The notes beneath the pieces were generated by a model, which was not told the origin of the DNA, did not search any database, and saw only the letters and a program-made list of their open reading frames with translations. This document shows positions 26,632 through 39,871 of a DNA stretch of 64,000 nt, piece by piece. Source of the stretch: Whitmania pigra (lineage: Eukaryota; Annelida; Clitellata; Hirudinida; Haemopidae); assembly GCA_021613335.1 (NCBI GenBank), contig JAJTWR010000431.1, positions 2,728,001 through 2,792,000 of the forward strand. Reading direction: 5' to 3'. A program made the position numbers and the translations under genes. The first letter of the stretch is position 1; each line of letters opens with the position of its first letter.

Positions 26632-27680
26632 TGGCCGAGAGCACTTCAGCAGCGGGCCGCGATTCGTCGCAGCTCGCCACGCGGATTCGTGCTGGCGACT
26701 TGCGGGCCGCGACGCGCCTCATGCGCCTTTTGGAAGATGGCGACCCCTCCGCGCAGCGGGCGCTGATTGACCTCTACCCGCAGAGTGGCCGGGCGGCAGT
26801 CATCGGCCTCACCGGCCCACCGGGCGCCGGGAAATCGACGATCACCGATAGGCTCATCAGCGGCTACCGCGCCCAAGGGAAGCGGGTCGGCGTGCTGGCG
26901 GTCGACCCGACGAGCCCGCTCACCGGCGGGGCAATTCTCGGCGACCGGGTACGCATGCAGCGCCACACCGGCGACGCGGGCGTGTTCATCCGCAGCCTCG
27001 CCACCCGTGGGCAGCTCGGGGGCCTCTCCCGGGCGGTCGCCGGAAGCGTGCGGGTGCTCGACGCCTACGGCTGCGATGTCATCCTCATCGAGACCGTCGG
27101 GGTGGGGCAAGACGAAGTCGATATCGCTCAGCTCGCGCACACCACCGTCGTCATTCTGGTGCCGGGCCTCGGCGACGACATCCAGGCGATTAAAGCCGGG
27201 CTCCTCGAAGTCGCGGACCTCTTTGTGGTGAACAAGGCCGACCTCCCCGGCGCTGACCGCGTGGTGAACGAGCTTCGGTCGATGATGAGCCTCAAGCACG
27301 CGCAGATGCCGATGCCCGACCACGACCTCGCCCATCGCCACATCGGCGGGCACAAAGCCCATGTCGCTTCGGTGTCGGCCGACTGGGAGCCACCCATCCT
27401 CAAGATTTCGGCGATGAAGGACCAGGGCTTGGACACGCTGATCGAAACTGTCGAGCGCCACCGGGAATTCATGGCGAAAGACCCGGCGAGCACCGCCCGC
27501 GGAGCCGCGCGGGCGCGGCAGCAGTTTGTGTCGCTGTTGCGAGAGCGCATGTTGGAGGTCGGCCTCGACCGCCTCTCCGCCTCGGGCCTCAAGCTCGACG
27601 CTCTCTACGAAGACTTCGCGGAACACCGGCAAGATCCCTTTCTGGTACTGGAGCGCCTCGCGGAGGAGCTTCGACGATGA
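26631..27680 (+). CDS. meaB: MeaB-type GTPase, chaperone of methylmalonyl-CoA mutase
   Basis: A 349-residue G3E GTPase. Walker A is GLTGPPGAGKST (about 60-71), followed by VGVLAVDPTSPLTGGAILGD, RMQRHTGD, IETVGVGQDEVDIA (Walker B/switch II) and VVNKADL (NKxD). MeaB protects and reactivates B12-dependent methylmalonyl-CoA mutase; the mutase genes are not in the window. It starts at 26631 overlapping the dehydrogenase stop, so both are probably part of propionate or branched-chain acyl-CoA degradation. It overlaps rnc by ATGA. Confidence 0.94.
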   Translation: MAESTSAAGRDSSQLATRIRAGDLRAATRLMRLLEDGDPSAQRALIDLYPQSGRAAVIGLTGPPGAGKSTITDRLISGYRAQGKRVGVLAVDPTSPLTGGAILGDRVRMQRHTGDAGVFIRSLATRGQLGGLSRAVAGSVRVLDAYGCDVILIETVGVGQDEVDIAQLAHTTVVILVPGLGDDIQAIKAGLLEVADLFVVNKADLPGADRVVNELRSMMSLKHAQMPMPDHDLAHRHIGGHKAHVASVSADWEPPILKISAMKDQGLDTLIETVERHREFMAKDPASTARGAARARQQFVSLLRERMLEVGLDRLSASGLKLDALYEDFAEHRQDPFLVLERLAEELRR

Positions 27681-28387
27681 CCGTCGCTCCGAAGCACCAG
27701 GAGCGAATCGAACGCCTAGAAGCTCGCCTCGGATACCAATTCAAAGAGCGAGCGATGGCGCTGCGGGCGATTACCCACAAGAGCTATTCGAACGAGCACC
27801 CGAGCGAGGGAAACCACAACGAGCGCCTGGAGTTTTTGGGCGATGCAGTGCTGGACCTCGTCATCAGCGCGACACTGATGGACTTGCTCCCGGAGGCGAG
27901 TGAAGGGGAACTGACCCGGGTGCGCTCCATGCTCGTGAGCGAAGAGAGTTTAGCCGACCTCGCGCGCCGCATCGAACTTGGCGGGTTTCTGCTGCTCGGC
28001 CGCGGGCTCGAAATCTCCGGCGGCAGCGCGCAGAATTCGGTGCTCGCCGATGCGCTGGAGGCGGTCATCGGCGCCATCTACCTCGACGCCGGGTACGACG
28101 CGGCGGCCAACGTGCTGCGGCGAATCGCGGGCGATGCGATTGCCGTTGCCGGGACCGATCGCACCGGGAAGGACTACAAATCGCTCCTCCAGGTCCAAAC
28201 CCAGCTCCACTCGCGCTTGGCGCCGCGCTATCGCGTCGTTGGTGAGCACGGCCCGGATCACGTGAAGGTGTACGACGTTGAGGTGTGGGTCGGCGCGGAA
28301 CTCCTCGGGAAGGCTTCTGGGCGTTCTAAAAAAGAAGCTGAACAAGGCGCTGCAAGAATGGCCTATGAGCGTCTCACCCGCACTTGA
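27677..28387 (+). CDS. rnc: Ribonuclease III
   Basis: A 236-residue RNase III that cuts double-stranded RNA in rRNA and mRNA maturation. The catalytic domain has NERLEFLGDAVLDLVI (about 48-63) with the metal-binding Glu and Asp, and LADALEAVIGAIYLDAGY with the second Asp/Glu pair. The C-terminal dsRNA-binding domain is complete (DYKSLLQVQTQLH to SKKEAEQGAARMAY). It lies upstream of a cyclophilin gene and era; rnc-era linkage is common in bacteria. Confidence 0.96.
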   Translation: MTVAPKHQERIERLEARLGYQFKERAMALRAITHKSYSNEHPSEGNHNERLEFLGDAVLDLVISATLMDLLPEASEGELTRVRSMLVSEESLADLARRIELGGFLLLGRGLEISGGSAQNSVLADALEAVIGAIYLDAGYDAAANVLRRIAGDAIAVAGTDRTGKDYKSLLQVQTQLHSRLAPRYRVVGEHGPDHVKVYDVEVWVGAELLGKASGRSKKEAEQGAARMAYERLTRT

Positions 28388-28408
28388 GCACGAGAGCAGA
28401 CTTCTACT

Positions 28409-29053
28409 ATGACACACTTCATGAAACGCTCGCTTGGCACTCCCCTCGGCATAGCTCTGGTAGCCGCCTTCGTGAGCTTCACCTACTGCACCAAAGAGGC
28501 TCCAGCGAAAGGGAAGACGATAATGGCAACCAAAGACGTGTACGCGACGATGAAGACCAACCTCGGCTCCATCGTCATTCGCTTGTTCGCGCAGGACGCG
28601 CCCCAGACGGTGGCGAACTTCGTTGGGCTTGCGACTGGCGAGAAGGAATGGACCGATCCTCGCACCAAGACCAAAGTGAAGGGCAAGTCGCTCTACGCGG
28701 GAACGATTTTTCACCGCGTCATCGACGGCTTCATGATCCAAGGTGGCGATCCCCTCGGCACTGGCACCGGTGACCCGGGCTACCGCTTTGGCGACGAGTT
28801 TTCCTCGGGCCGCAAGTTCGACAAGCCAGGACTCCTCGCGATGGCGAACGCCGGGCCGAACACCAACGGAAGCCAGTTCTTCATTACGGTCTCGACACCG
28901 AGCCACCTGAACAACCGCCACACGATCTTCGGCGAAGTGGTGAAGGGCTACGACGTGGTGCAGGCGATCGCGAAGGTGCAGACCGACCCGCGGGATCGCC
29001 CGGTGCAGCCAGTGACGATAGAGTCCATCACGATTTCGGACACCGCACCGTAA
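28409..29053 (+). CDS. Exported cyclophilin-type peptidyl-prolyl isomerase
   Basis: A 214-residue protein with an N-terminal export signal ending near FTYC (an imperfect lipobox) and a cyclophilin domain from about residue 45. Core motifs are FHRVIDGFMIQGGDP (catalytic Arg and substrate pocket), GLLAMANAGPNTNGSQFFIT and HTIFGEVVKGYDVV. It speeds proline isomerisation during protein folding, probably in the periplasm. It sits between rnc and era with short gaps and so is likely co-transcribed with them. An internal ATG at 28523 would give a cytoplasmic form. Confidence 0.88.
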   Translation: MTHFMKRSLGTPLGIALVAAFVSFTYCTKEAPAKGKTIMATKDVYATMKTNLGSIVIRLFAQDAPQTVANFVGLATGEKEWTDPRTKTKVKGKSLYAGTIFHRVIDGFMIQGGDPLGTGTGDPGYRFGDEFSSGRKFDKPGLLAMANAGPNTNGSQFFITVSTPSHLNNRHTIFGEVVKGYDVVQAIAKVQTDPRDRPVQPVTIESITISDTAP

Positions 29054-29058
29054 CGCCG

Positions 29059-29975
29059 GTGCGAAGCGGCTTTGCAGCGATTGTCGGCCGACCGAACGTC
29101 GGGAAGAGCACGCTCATAAATCGCCTCGTCGGGGCCCGCATCGCGATTACGTCGCCGAAGCCGCAGACGACGCGCCGGCGCATCTTGGGGATTGCCCACC
29201 GCGACGAAGGGCAGGTGGCCTTCGTCGATACGCCGGGCCTCCATGCGCCGGAGCGCGAGCTCGGGAAGATGATGAACCAGGAGGCCCTTCGCGGCGCCTC
29301 CAACGCCGATGTGATCGTCGTGGTGCTTGACGCGAAAGACCTCTCCGACGACCTCACCTTGACCGCCGACGACGAGCGGGCGCTCAAAGACCTGTCGCGC
29401 TACTCGCAGCCGAAGCTCGCGGTCCTCTCCAAAATCGATCTCGTCCCCAAACCCAAGTTGCTGCCGTGCTTGGAGCTGTGCGCGAAGCTCGGCATTTTCA
29501 AGGAGCTCGTGCCCGTGAGCGGTCGCACCGGCGACGGCGTTGAACATCTCCTCTCCCTCGTCCTCGGGCTTCTCCCCGAGGGGCCGCCGCTCTTTCCGCG
29601 GGAGACGTACACCGATCAGTCCGAGCGGGATTTGACCCAGGAGCTCATCCGCGAGCAGGTCATCCTCCACTGTCGGCAGGAGATTCCCTATTCGGTGGCG
29701 GTCGCTATCGAGACTTTCGACGAATCGAAGCGCGAGAAGCGGAGCAAGAAAGCGGCGCCGATTGTCCACATCAAGGCGAAGATTTACGTCGAGCGAGAGT
29801 CGCAAAAACCCATCCTGATTGGCGCGGGCGGGAAGATGATGAAGCGCATCGGCACTGCGGCGCGCACGCGCATCGAGCGCCTCCTCGGCGTGAAAGTGTT
29901 CCTCGAACTCGACGTGCGCAGCATCGATCGCTGGACCGAATCGAAGAAAGGGCTCTCGCAAGCAGGCGTCGTTTC

Positions 29976-29979
<4 letters not shown>
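29059..29979 (+). CDS. era: GTPase Era, 16S rRNA/30S maturation factor
   Basis: A 306-residue Era. G1 is GRPNVGKST (9-17), followed by SPKPQTTRR, G3 DTPG and G4 in SKID, with a C-terminal KH domain (VHIKAKIYVERESQKPILIG, GGKMMKRIGTAART) that binds the 3' end of 16S rRNA. The start is GTG 29059, 5 nt after the cyclophilin stop, and the end overlaps der by ATGA. All domains appear intact. Confidence 0.96.
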
Positions 29980-32842
<2,863 letters not shown>

Positions 32843-32856
32843 CCACAGCGAGGAAC

Positions 32857-34398
32857 ATGTCTCTCGACACCATCGTCATCTATGACTTCGGTAGCCAATT
32901 CACCCAACTCATCGCCCGGCGAATCCGCGAATTGGGAGTGTACAGCGAGATTCATCCTCCGCAGGCGGTAGCGGCCGCTCGACGCCCGGAGGTCAAAGGC
33001 ATCATCCTTTCGGGCGGGCCAATGAGCGTGGAGGCCAAGGACGCTCCGCGCCTCGACCCCGGGCTTCTGGAACTCGGCCTGCCAGTGTTGGGCATCTGTT
33101 ACGGCTTTCAGCTCCTCGCGAAATTTGGCGGTGGAAGCGTTGCCCCATCTTCAACCCGCGAATACGGCTCGTCGTCGGTGCGGATACTCGCGAGCCGCGG
33201 ACCGCTGGCGGCGTTCCCCAAAGACACCGAACTCAAGGTGTGGATGAGCCACGGCGACAGCGTCAGCAAATTGCCCGACAACTACGAGCTCCTCGCTGTG
33301 GACAGCAAGGGCATTCCTGCCGCTGCCGCACACCGCACAAAGCCGCACTACGGCCTCCAGTTTCATCCGGAGGTCGTCCACACGCCGCGCGGCCGCGAGA
33401 TGCTCCAGCACTTCCTCTTCACAGACTGCGGGCTCCATCCGAGCTGGACGATGAAGGGGTTCCTCGAAGAGACGATTGAGAAGATTCGCACCCAAGTCGC
33501 CGACGGGCGAGTCATCTGCGGACTCTCCGGTGGAGTAGACAGCTCCGTCGTCGCGCTTGTGCTTCACACGGCCATCGGCGATCGCCTGCAGTGCATCTTT
33601 GTCGACAACGGGCTGTTGCGGCAGGGCGAACGCCAGCAAGTCGAAGACCTCTTCCGGGGGCGATTTCACGTTCCGCTCAAAACCGTGGATGCGCGCGAGC
33701 GATTTCTCAAGGCGCTCGCGGGGGTGGTCGATCCGGAGGCGAAGCGGAAGATCATCGGCCGAGAGTTTGTGACTGTTTTCGAAGAGGCCGCGACCCAATT
33801 CACCGACGCTCGCTACCTCGCCCAGGGGACGCTGTACCCAGACGTCATTGAATCCGTATCGGTGAAGGGTCCGTCGGCGACGATCAAAAGCCATCACAAC
33901 GTGGGCGGGCTACCAGAGAACATGCGCCTCAAGCTGATTGAGCCGCTGCGGGAGCTCTTCAAAGACGAGGTGCGGGTCCTCGGCGCCGAGCTTGGCCTCC
34001 CCAAGGAAATGCTCTGGCGCCATCCATTTCCGGGGCCGGGGCTCGCTATCCGGATCATCGGCGCGGTCGATGAAGCGGGCCTCGAACGCCTGCGGCAGGC
34101 CGACGCTATCGTCACCGAAGAACTCCTCGCCGCCGGGCTCTACGACTCCGTCTGGCAAGCCTTTGCGGTCCTGCTACCGGTGCAAACCGTGGGGGTCATG
34201 GGCGACGAGCGCACCTACGAGAACGTATGCGCTCTTCGAGCAGTGACTTCTGTCGACGGAATGACCGCCGACTGGGCGCGCCTGCCGAGCGAACTGCTCC
34301 AGCAGATCTCCAACCGCATCATCAACGAAGTGCGGGGCATCAACCGCGTCGTCTACGACATCTCTTCGAAACCTCCCGCCACCATCGAGTGGGAGTGA
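32857..34398 (+). CDS. guaA: GMP synthase (glutamine-hydrolysing)
   Basis: A 513-residue enzyme converting XMP to GMP. The class I amidotransferase domain has [11 protein letters not shown] with the nucleophilic Cys and [11 protein letters not shown] with His/Glu; the ATP-pyrophosphatase domain has the [12 protein letters not shown]-loop, and the dimerisation domain ends [21 protein letters not shown], the near-invariant C-terminus. All active-site regions are present. It is the last core gene before the lower-GC accessory region. Confidence 0.97.
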   Translation: MSLDTIVIYDFGSQFTQLIARRIRELGVYSEIHPPQAVAAARRPEVKGIILSGGPMSVEAKDAPRLDPGLLELGLPVLGICYGFQLLAKFGGGSVAPSSTREYGSSSVRILASRGPLAAFPKDTELKVWMSHGDSVSKLPDNYELLAVDSKGIPAAAAHRTKPHYGLQFHPEVVHTPRGREMLQHFLFTDCGLHPSWTMKGFLEETIEKIRTQVADGRVICGLSGGVDSSVVALVLHTAIGDRLQCIFVDNGLLRQGERQQVEDLFRGRFHVPLKTVDARERFLKALAGVVDPEAKRKIIGREFVTVFEEAATQFTDARYLAQGTLYPDVIESVSVKGPSATIKSHHNVGGLPENMRLKLIEPLRELFKDEVRVLGAELGLPKEMLWRHPFPGPGLAIRIIGAVDEAGLERLRQADAIVTEELLAAGLYDSVWQAFAVLLPVQTVGVMGDERTYENVCALRAVTSVDGMTADWARLPSELLQQISNRIINEVRGINRVVYDISSKPPATIEWE

Positions 34399-34432
34399 GT
34401 CAGGCCCAGCCGCTGATGAAGGGTTCTAAAGA

Positions 34433-35260
34433 TTAGAAGTCCGTCGAGATAATAAGCTCTTTCCATTGCTTGATGTTGTTTGCGAGCGTGGCGGATTTGT
34501 TGGCGAAAACTGAGTAGGCATCTGATCCGGTTGCCAGCCAAATGGGCGGTTGCTCAGCGTTCACCAAAGCCAACATAGCCGCTGCAAACTTCTGAGGGTC
34601 GCCGATTTGCTTATGATTGTCGGCATCAAGCGCCTGTCGATGCTTTGCGGTAGATGCGGCATAATCCTCGATCGAGAAATCTCCATATCGGACGGAACTG
34701 CCATCGAGAAAATCTGTGCGAAAACGGCCGGGATAGACGCAAGTGGTTTTGATGCCGAACGGCGCAACATCGCGAGCGAGCCCTTCCGACCAACCGGAGA
34801 CGGCATGCTTGGTAGCGCAATAGACCGACGAGCCTTCAAAGCCCTGCATACCTGCGATCGACGATATTGTTATGATATGGCCGGAGCGCTGCGCACGCAT
34901 GGTTGGTAGTACGGCACGCGTGACATCGAAAACTCCGAAGACATTGGTCGCGAACTGTTGCGCTAACGGACTCCGGTGTGAGCTCCTCGAACGCACCAAG
35001 CAGGCCATAGCCAGCATTGTTCACGAGAACATCGATTCGGCCGAAACGGGACGTCGCCAAACGGACTGAATCCTCGATTGCTGTGCGGTCGGTGACATCC
35101 AGAGCGATTGCATAGAGCCTCTCGGCAAAGCCTACCAATGCTCCGTCGATATTCTGTGGTTGCGTGCCGTGGCGACGATGTTGTCGCCAGCAAGAAGGGC
35201 TGCACGCGCAATTTCAAAGCCGAGACCTCGATTGGCCCCGGTGATGAACCAAGTTCTCAT
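34433..35260 (-). pseudogene. Short-chain dehydrogenase/reductase, broken by two frameshifts
   Basis: Read from ATG 35260, the start is a normal SDR cofactor site (WFITGANRGLGFEIARA), but the frame stops soon after ATARN. The next part (TDRTAIEDSVRLATSRFG, VLVNNAGYGLLGAF) continues in a second frame, and the rest (ITISSIAGMQGFEG, VYCATKHAVSGWSEG with the YxxxK motif) in a third. The breaks lie near 35163 and 34963. Together the pieces cover a complete SDR of about 275 residues, so this is a recent loss or a sequencing error. It is the first gene of the accessory region and lies 34 nt from the convergent guaA. Confidence 0.85.
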
Positions 35261-35486
35261 AGATCAAATTCCCTCATCAGTTAGACTCCAGCACCCCTGA
35301 ATATACTATGCCAGCGGGGTATGAGGACAAGTCGATTTCCAACCGTTCACTGGAGCAAGTTCCGGCAGCGGAGCAGCCCTTCACGACCCGAACAATGAAC
35401 CCGCAACAAAGCCGTTGGCCCTGGTACGATCATTATCGCGCTGATCGACCGTTTGATTGAATTAGCCGTAAAGCTTTGCCACCTGA

Positions 35487-35987
35487 TTACGGAGCAGAGC
35501 GTTTTAATCGAATCTGCGGAACGGAGCGTTTGGTGGGGCCGTTCTCACAATCGAAAAAACCTGCATCGATGGATGCTGGTTCATAGCCGGGAGCGTCGAC
35601 TTTGATGGTGAGCGTCCCGCATGGACTGCCCTGTATCGGCAAACCGCTCCGAGCGCAGGTCACCCCATTCTTGCCAAGGCATACACCACAGGAGTCGCCT
35701 CCATCCACGCTACCGGCATCCGAAGATCCGCAGAGCGGTTGCCGCGGCGAGATTTCGCCCTGGGTAGTCGTCGAGCAAGAGACAAACGCCTTGCAGACAG
35801 GCGCCCCGGTCTCACTGTCAACAACAGTTGCGAAGTAATGAATGTAATAAATCGGTGGAAAACCGCACGCAGCTAGGAGGCCGAGCAGCATCAGGTTTTT
35901 CGAAAATGCGCGCTTCCGAATTGGAGCGGTTCTCGCAATGAGACGTCTCGCTTGGTGCTCGTTTCCACTGAGAAGCTCGTCTCTCAT
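35487..35987 (-). CDS. Cys-rich lipoprotein
   Basis: A 166-residue product with a basic N-terminus, hydrophobic core and lipobox LLAAC (about residue 41). The mature region contains FATVVDSETGAPVCKAFVSC, a pattern like carboxypeptidase-regulatory-like or invasin-type beta sandwiches, and a DAGSVDGGDS linker of the Asp/Gly/Ser kind frequent in myxobacterial surface lipoproteins. Eight further cysteines suggest disulfides. The long N-terminus before the signal core suggests that the true start may be the internal Met just before LLGLLAAC. Function unknown. Confidence 0.55.
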   Translation of the reverse strand: MRDELLSGNEHQARRLIARTAPIRKRAFSKNLMLLGLLAACGFPPIYYIHYFATVVDSETGAPVCKAFVSCSTTTQGEISPRQPLCGSSDAGSVDGGDSCGVCLGKNGVTCARSGLPIQGSPCGTLTIKVDAPGYEPASIDAGFFDCENGPTKRSVPQIRLKRSAP

Positions 35988-36444
35988 GCGGTTCCCCTTT
36001 GGACGCGCGAGGCGTCCGTAATCTTATCGACTTGAGGCGATTTCAGCATCTGTAGCGGCGTTATGAAGGAAAATCGCACGAAATATCGCACTTTTTTCAA
36101 AATATATCGCCGATAGAATCTCATGTGCTGGCTGTAGCAAAACCCTATAGGGTTTTTGGCATTTTTAGGCCGCTGTTTTGAAACTATCTAGTTAATACAT
36201 AACTTAACGACCAGATTTATCTTGTTTTGAACAGTCCCGTTCGCTTTTTCCATTAGACAAGCGCATTTTTTGTGATCTATAGCCTCGCCGCAATGTTGGC
36301 CGGTACGCCAGCAGGGAGAGGTGGAGATCAAATGCGTTCCAATAATATTGAAATAAAATTCAGTGCCAACGAATCCGTGCTCCACCGGGCAACCCCCGGA
36401 GGCACCGCACAAATTTCAAAAGATCACAACCGAGGGAGGGAACT
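35988..36444 (+). other. AT-rich intergenic region
   Basis: About 450 nt between two divergent lipoprotein genes, noticeably poorer in G+C than the flanks of the window. It includes A/T-rich runs near 36090-36110 and 36180-36220 that could hold promoters for either direction. A minus-strand ORF at 36188-36412 has no convincing start or coding character. I see no RNA gene or repeat. Confidence 0.5.
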
Positions 36445-39062
36445 ATGAGTGCGATAGGCAGGGTTGCAATTCTTGCATTGGTGGCTGTCGTGGGGTGCTC
36501 GCTGGGTGGCCCCGGCAGCCCTCCGGCGATCCCAAGCAGGGGAACCTCGTCCGCGGGGCGCTTCAGGGGACGGTGTTCATCGGGAAGGACTACGCCGGAG
36601 AGGTTGTAGCTTACAAATTGGAACCGGACAGCGGAACGTTGACGGAAATCACGCGCGTGACAACCTTCGATGGAGGCTCGTTTTCTATCGATTTGCCGCA
36701 AAACACGGAAGGGGCACTGATGCTCGTCGCCTCCGGCGGCACCTACACGGACCTTGCGACCGCAGCAACCTTCACTTTGCCAGCAGCTCCATCCCTTGCG
36801 GTATCTCGATTGGTCATCCCCTACGTTTGGCAATTGCCGATGCATGATTTGGTCATCAGCCCATTCACTTCTTTGCAAGCACTCTTGGCGAGAAAACTGG
36901 CGGCGAGCAAAAGAATCATTTTCCCAAGCGGTAGCGATTACGCGAATCAGGCGTTGACCGAAGCATTCTCCGTGAACTTTCTCTCGCCTCCGTATCGAGA
37001 TCTGACCTCAGCATCGTCATTGGAAACATCGAAAGAAGCCACGCTTCGCGGCCTCTACCTCGCCGGGCTTTCACGCCTGGCCCTAGACGTGGCTGACAAG
37101 ACCGAGCGCCTGCCCGGACCATCAACCAGCATCGCGGCGCTGACGAGTCTTCTTCTCAAAGACCTCGATGGCAACAACATTTTTGACGGCTTAGTCACTA
37201 CCGGAGTTGAAACCAGTAGGCTTCGGTTTCCCTTGGACGCAGACCCCAAGATTGCCATGGCTCTCGATCCGCAGACCCTGCGCTATTCCTTGGCGCGGGC
37301 CACCCAGAACTTCATCGCTTCCAAGCGTAACGCCTTCCCAGAAGCCATCAACCAAAGCACCTTTCCCGAGCTACAGAAACTTGCAAGAAGCAGTGTGTAC
37401 GATCTCTTTGGCCGCGACGACGTCGGACCTGATGCGGGGCTTCCCGATGGAGGGATTATCGACGTCGCACCGCCGGGGATCACCTGGAATTCCCCGACCC
37501 CAGACGCAAGCGTGGGGGGCACCCATGTGGAAATAAACGTAACTGCCACAGACGACTTGAAAGTGAAGTCGTTCAAGTTCACAGAACCAGCAGCACTCGT
37601 TCCCCTCAAAGCGTACGGGATGGATTGGTCGAGTACCGGCACGCTCAACGGGTCGCTGGATGTCAGCGGGCTGCCGAATGGGCCCCTGAGAATCACTGCC
37701 GTGGCAGATGACGGGGCAAACATCACGACCTCGTCCATCACCGTTACCGTTGCCAACAACTTGCCCACGATGAAAATGACCAAGCCAGCGCCCCCGGGGA
37801 CGCCTCCGCAACCACAAAAAGGCCGGATCCAGGTCCGCATCGAGGCAACTGCCCAGGCCCCGGCATCCAAAATCGTCAGCCTCAGGATTGTGAACCCACC
37901 CGTCGGGATGACGGCGAACTCTTCCTCTGACCCTCGGGTGTTCGAAGCGGAATGGCAGACTACGCTGGCCTCAGAGGGAGTCAACGTGCTCACCTTCGAA
38001 GCGGTGGACGACCTCAACCTCAAGAGCACGGCGCAATTCTCTATCGAATTGGAGAACTATGATTACGCGCACCTTCGAGTGAGAGTTTCACTCGGCGGCC
38101 CTATTGCTGGAGCCCTCATTGAGGCATTCGCCCTCGACCCCCAGACGGGAAAAATTGCGGCCGGCGGAGGTACCACCGGCATCCCGGACGGCGGTCGGAT
38201 TGGCGTTGCCGAGAAAACGACCGACATCACAGGCGTCACTGAGCTCAATCTCACTGTGAAAAACTTCAAGGGTCCACTGGGTTTACGGGCGACTACGATT
38301 CCTTGGACCAGCAAAGATTATACGAGATACATCAGTCCGTATGATGGCCAAATAATAACGCTCTCAGAAAATGATGTGCTTACTACCTCGATTGTCGATT
38401 ACTCGACCAATCAGCCCACTGGCCCCGAAAGAGAACTCAATGTTCCAATCAACGGCTGGACGACGCTGGCGGACGTGAATGCTCGCGCCAGAGCGGGCAT
38501 TGACGCAACGAGTGCCTACGTGGCCATTCTGCCTGAGATCGACGCGGCGATAGGGCGTCATTTTCAAAATGGATATTACACTTGGAGTCTCCGAACAACG
38601 ATTCCTGCGGATCTCCTTGTGAGCACTACATACCTTGCTGAAGACACAAGCCATGCGACAATTGCCGACTACTTTTTCCCGGCATTAGCACATCAAATTG
38701 CCTATAGCACCAATAGCGGAAACACGAATTACGCGGCTCTGCACTTCTTCCGTGATTTAAAGTCCGATATCGAAGACAAATATTTTGATGGATTCAATAA
38801 TTCGACGAGGATAATTGTTAAGAAGTATAACAGCGATTGGAGTAGGAATGATGCTGTCGATTATGTATTCAACATTGACACTACTCGGAAGGAAGCGTCT
38901 GTCGCGCTCTACAAAATGTTCAAAGAGCCCTGGGTCCTAGGGCGTATATCGACTTCGCTTCTGAACGGTGCTCTCACGAGGATGCCGGGGGATAGTTCAA
39001 AGTACCTGTACCCGAACGGGACGCTTCCCAACGACTGGCTCCCGCCTGTTGTGCCTCCGTAA
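36445..39062 (+). CDS. Large surface lipoprotein with Ig-like domains; apparent N-terminal frameshift
   Basis: ATG 36445 has a strong GAGGGA site and encodes a textbook lipoprotein signal (MSAIGRVAILALVAVVGCSL, lipobox VVGC). That frame ends at 36609, while the long body frame, open to 39062, takes over somewhere between about 36500 and 36600. A one-base shift would join signal and body. The body (about 840 residues) begins with LVRGALQGTVFIGKDYAGEV, has an Ig/cadherin-like repeat near 37480-37780 (GITWNSPTPDASVGGTHVEI) and a second near 37800-38050, and ends in a unique 300-residue segment. In the body frame the upstream codons give no signal peptide. Function unknown; cell-surface location is likely if intact. 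Confidence 0.6.
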
Positions 39063-39644
39063 CGAAAACGGGTACGGGCTGCATCTGTAGGGAGTTTCCA
39101 TTCCAAGTTCGCTGCAGGCATTGCAGCACTTTGCCTCGTTGGCCTTCAAGCCTGCAACAATCCCAGCAGCGGACTGACAATCTCGCCGGCGAGCGTCTCC
39201 CTCCAACCTGGCGGAACTGCGACATTTCAAGCCTTGCTGCGGGTTGCCGTCACGAGCGACGTCGAATGGACGGTGACTGAAGCCGGAGGTGGCACGGTTA
39301 CTCCCACAGGAGTCTACTCGGCACCGGCGCAAGTAGGCATTTTTCACGTTCGTGCCACCCAAACGGGAGGTGGGAAGCTCTCTGCGGAAGCCACCGTTAC
39401 TGTTTCCTCCGCCAGCCCCGACACCGTCACGATTGCCGTAACGCCTTCTTCGGCAAAACTCAAACGCGGTGAAATTCTCCAGTTCTCGGCGAATGTCACC
39501 GGCGCAGCCGATAATGCCGTCACTTGGACGGCTTCGGCGGGCACAATCACCGCGCAAGGACTCTTCACAGCGCCCACCACACCGCAGAACGTCACGGTGA
39601 GGGCGACTTCGGTGGCCGCTCCATCCAAATCCGCTCTTCTGTAG
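39063..39644 (+). pseudogene. Lipoprotein fragment with bacterial Ig-like domains, no start codon
   Basis: Directly after the previous stop and in the same frame, the DNA encodes a signal-like segment (SKFAAGIAALCLVGLQACNN, lipobox LQAC) and two bacterial Ig-like domains (LTISPASVSLQPGGTATFQ, VYSAPAQVGIFHVRAT; then ITPSSAKLKRGEILQFSA-like). No ATG, GTG or TTG precedes the signal in frame, so it cannot be expressed as it stands. It ends at TAG 39644, right where Rhs-core sequence begins in another frame. This looks like the N-terminus of a large Rhs-type surface protein whose middle has been deleted (inference). Confidence 0.55.
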
Positions 39645-39649
39645 TCCCG

Positions 39650-39871
39650 GTTTCCATTTTTGTATGTTACAGACTAGGGGACTTTGAACCGAGAATGGGG
39701 GAGTGGCTCGAAGTGGAACCGATAAATGCAGTGCCGGAATCGGTGTTGATACAATTGGTGAGCGAAAAGCAAATAAATGTTTATGGATATGGAGACAATA
39801 GTCCAGTGGATAATATAGATCCTGATGAGCCAACTGCGAAGCAACCACACATGACGACCTTTGATGCTTAA
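39650..39871 (+). pseudogene. Rhs-core C-terminal remnant
   Basis: One frame reads YRLGDFEPRMGEWLEVEP and then QINVYGYGDNSPVDNIDPDE, which parallels the RDYDPxxGxWLEGEP ... NxYGYxxxNPxxxxDPTG end of the Rhs cores at 41.9 and 45.5 kb. The upstream YD repeats and any tip are missing. It ends inside the start of the following small gene. It is a displaced piece of an Rhs gene. Confidence 0.7.

Noticed and set aside
36188..36412. 74-codon minus-strand Cys-containing frame
   Set aside because: No ribosome-binding site, signal or homologous copy in the window; located in an AT-rich promoter region.
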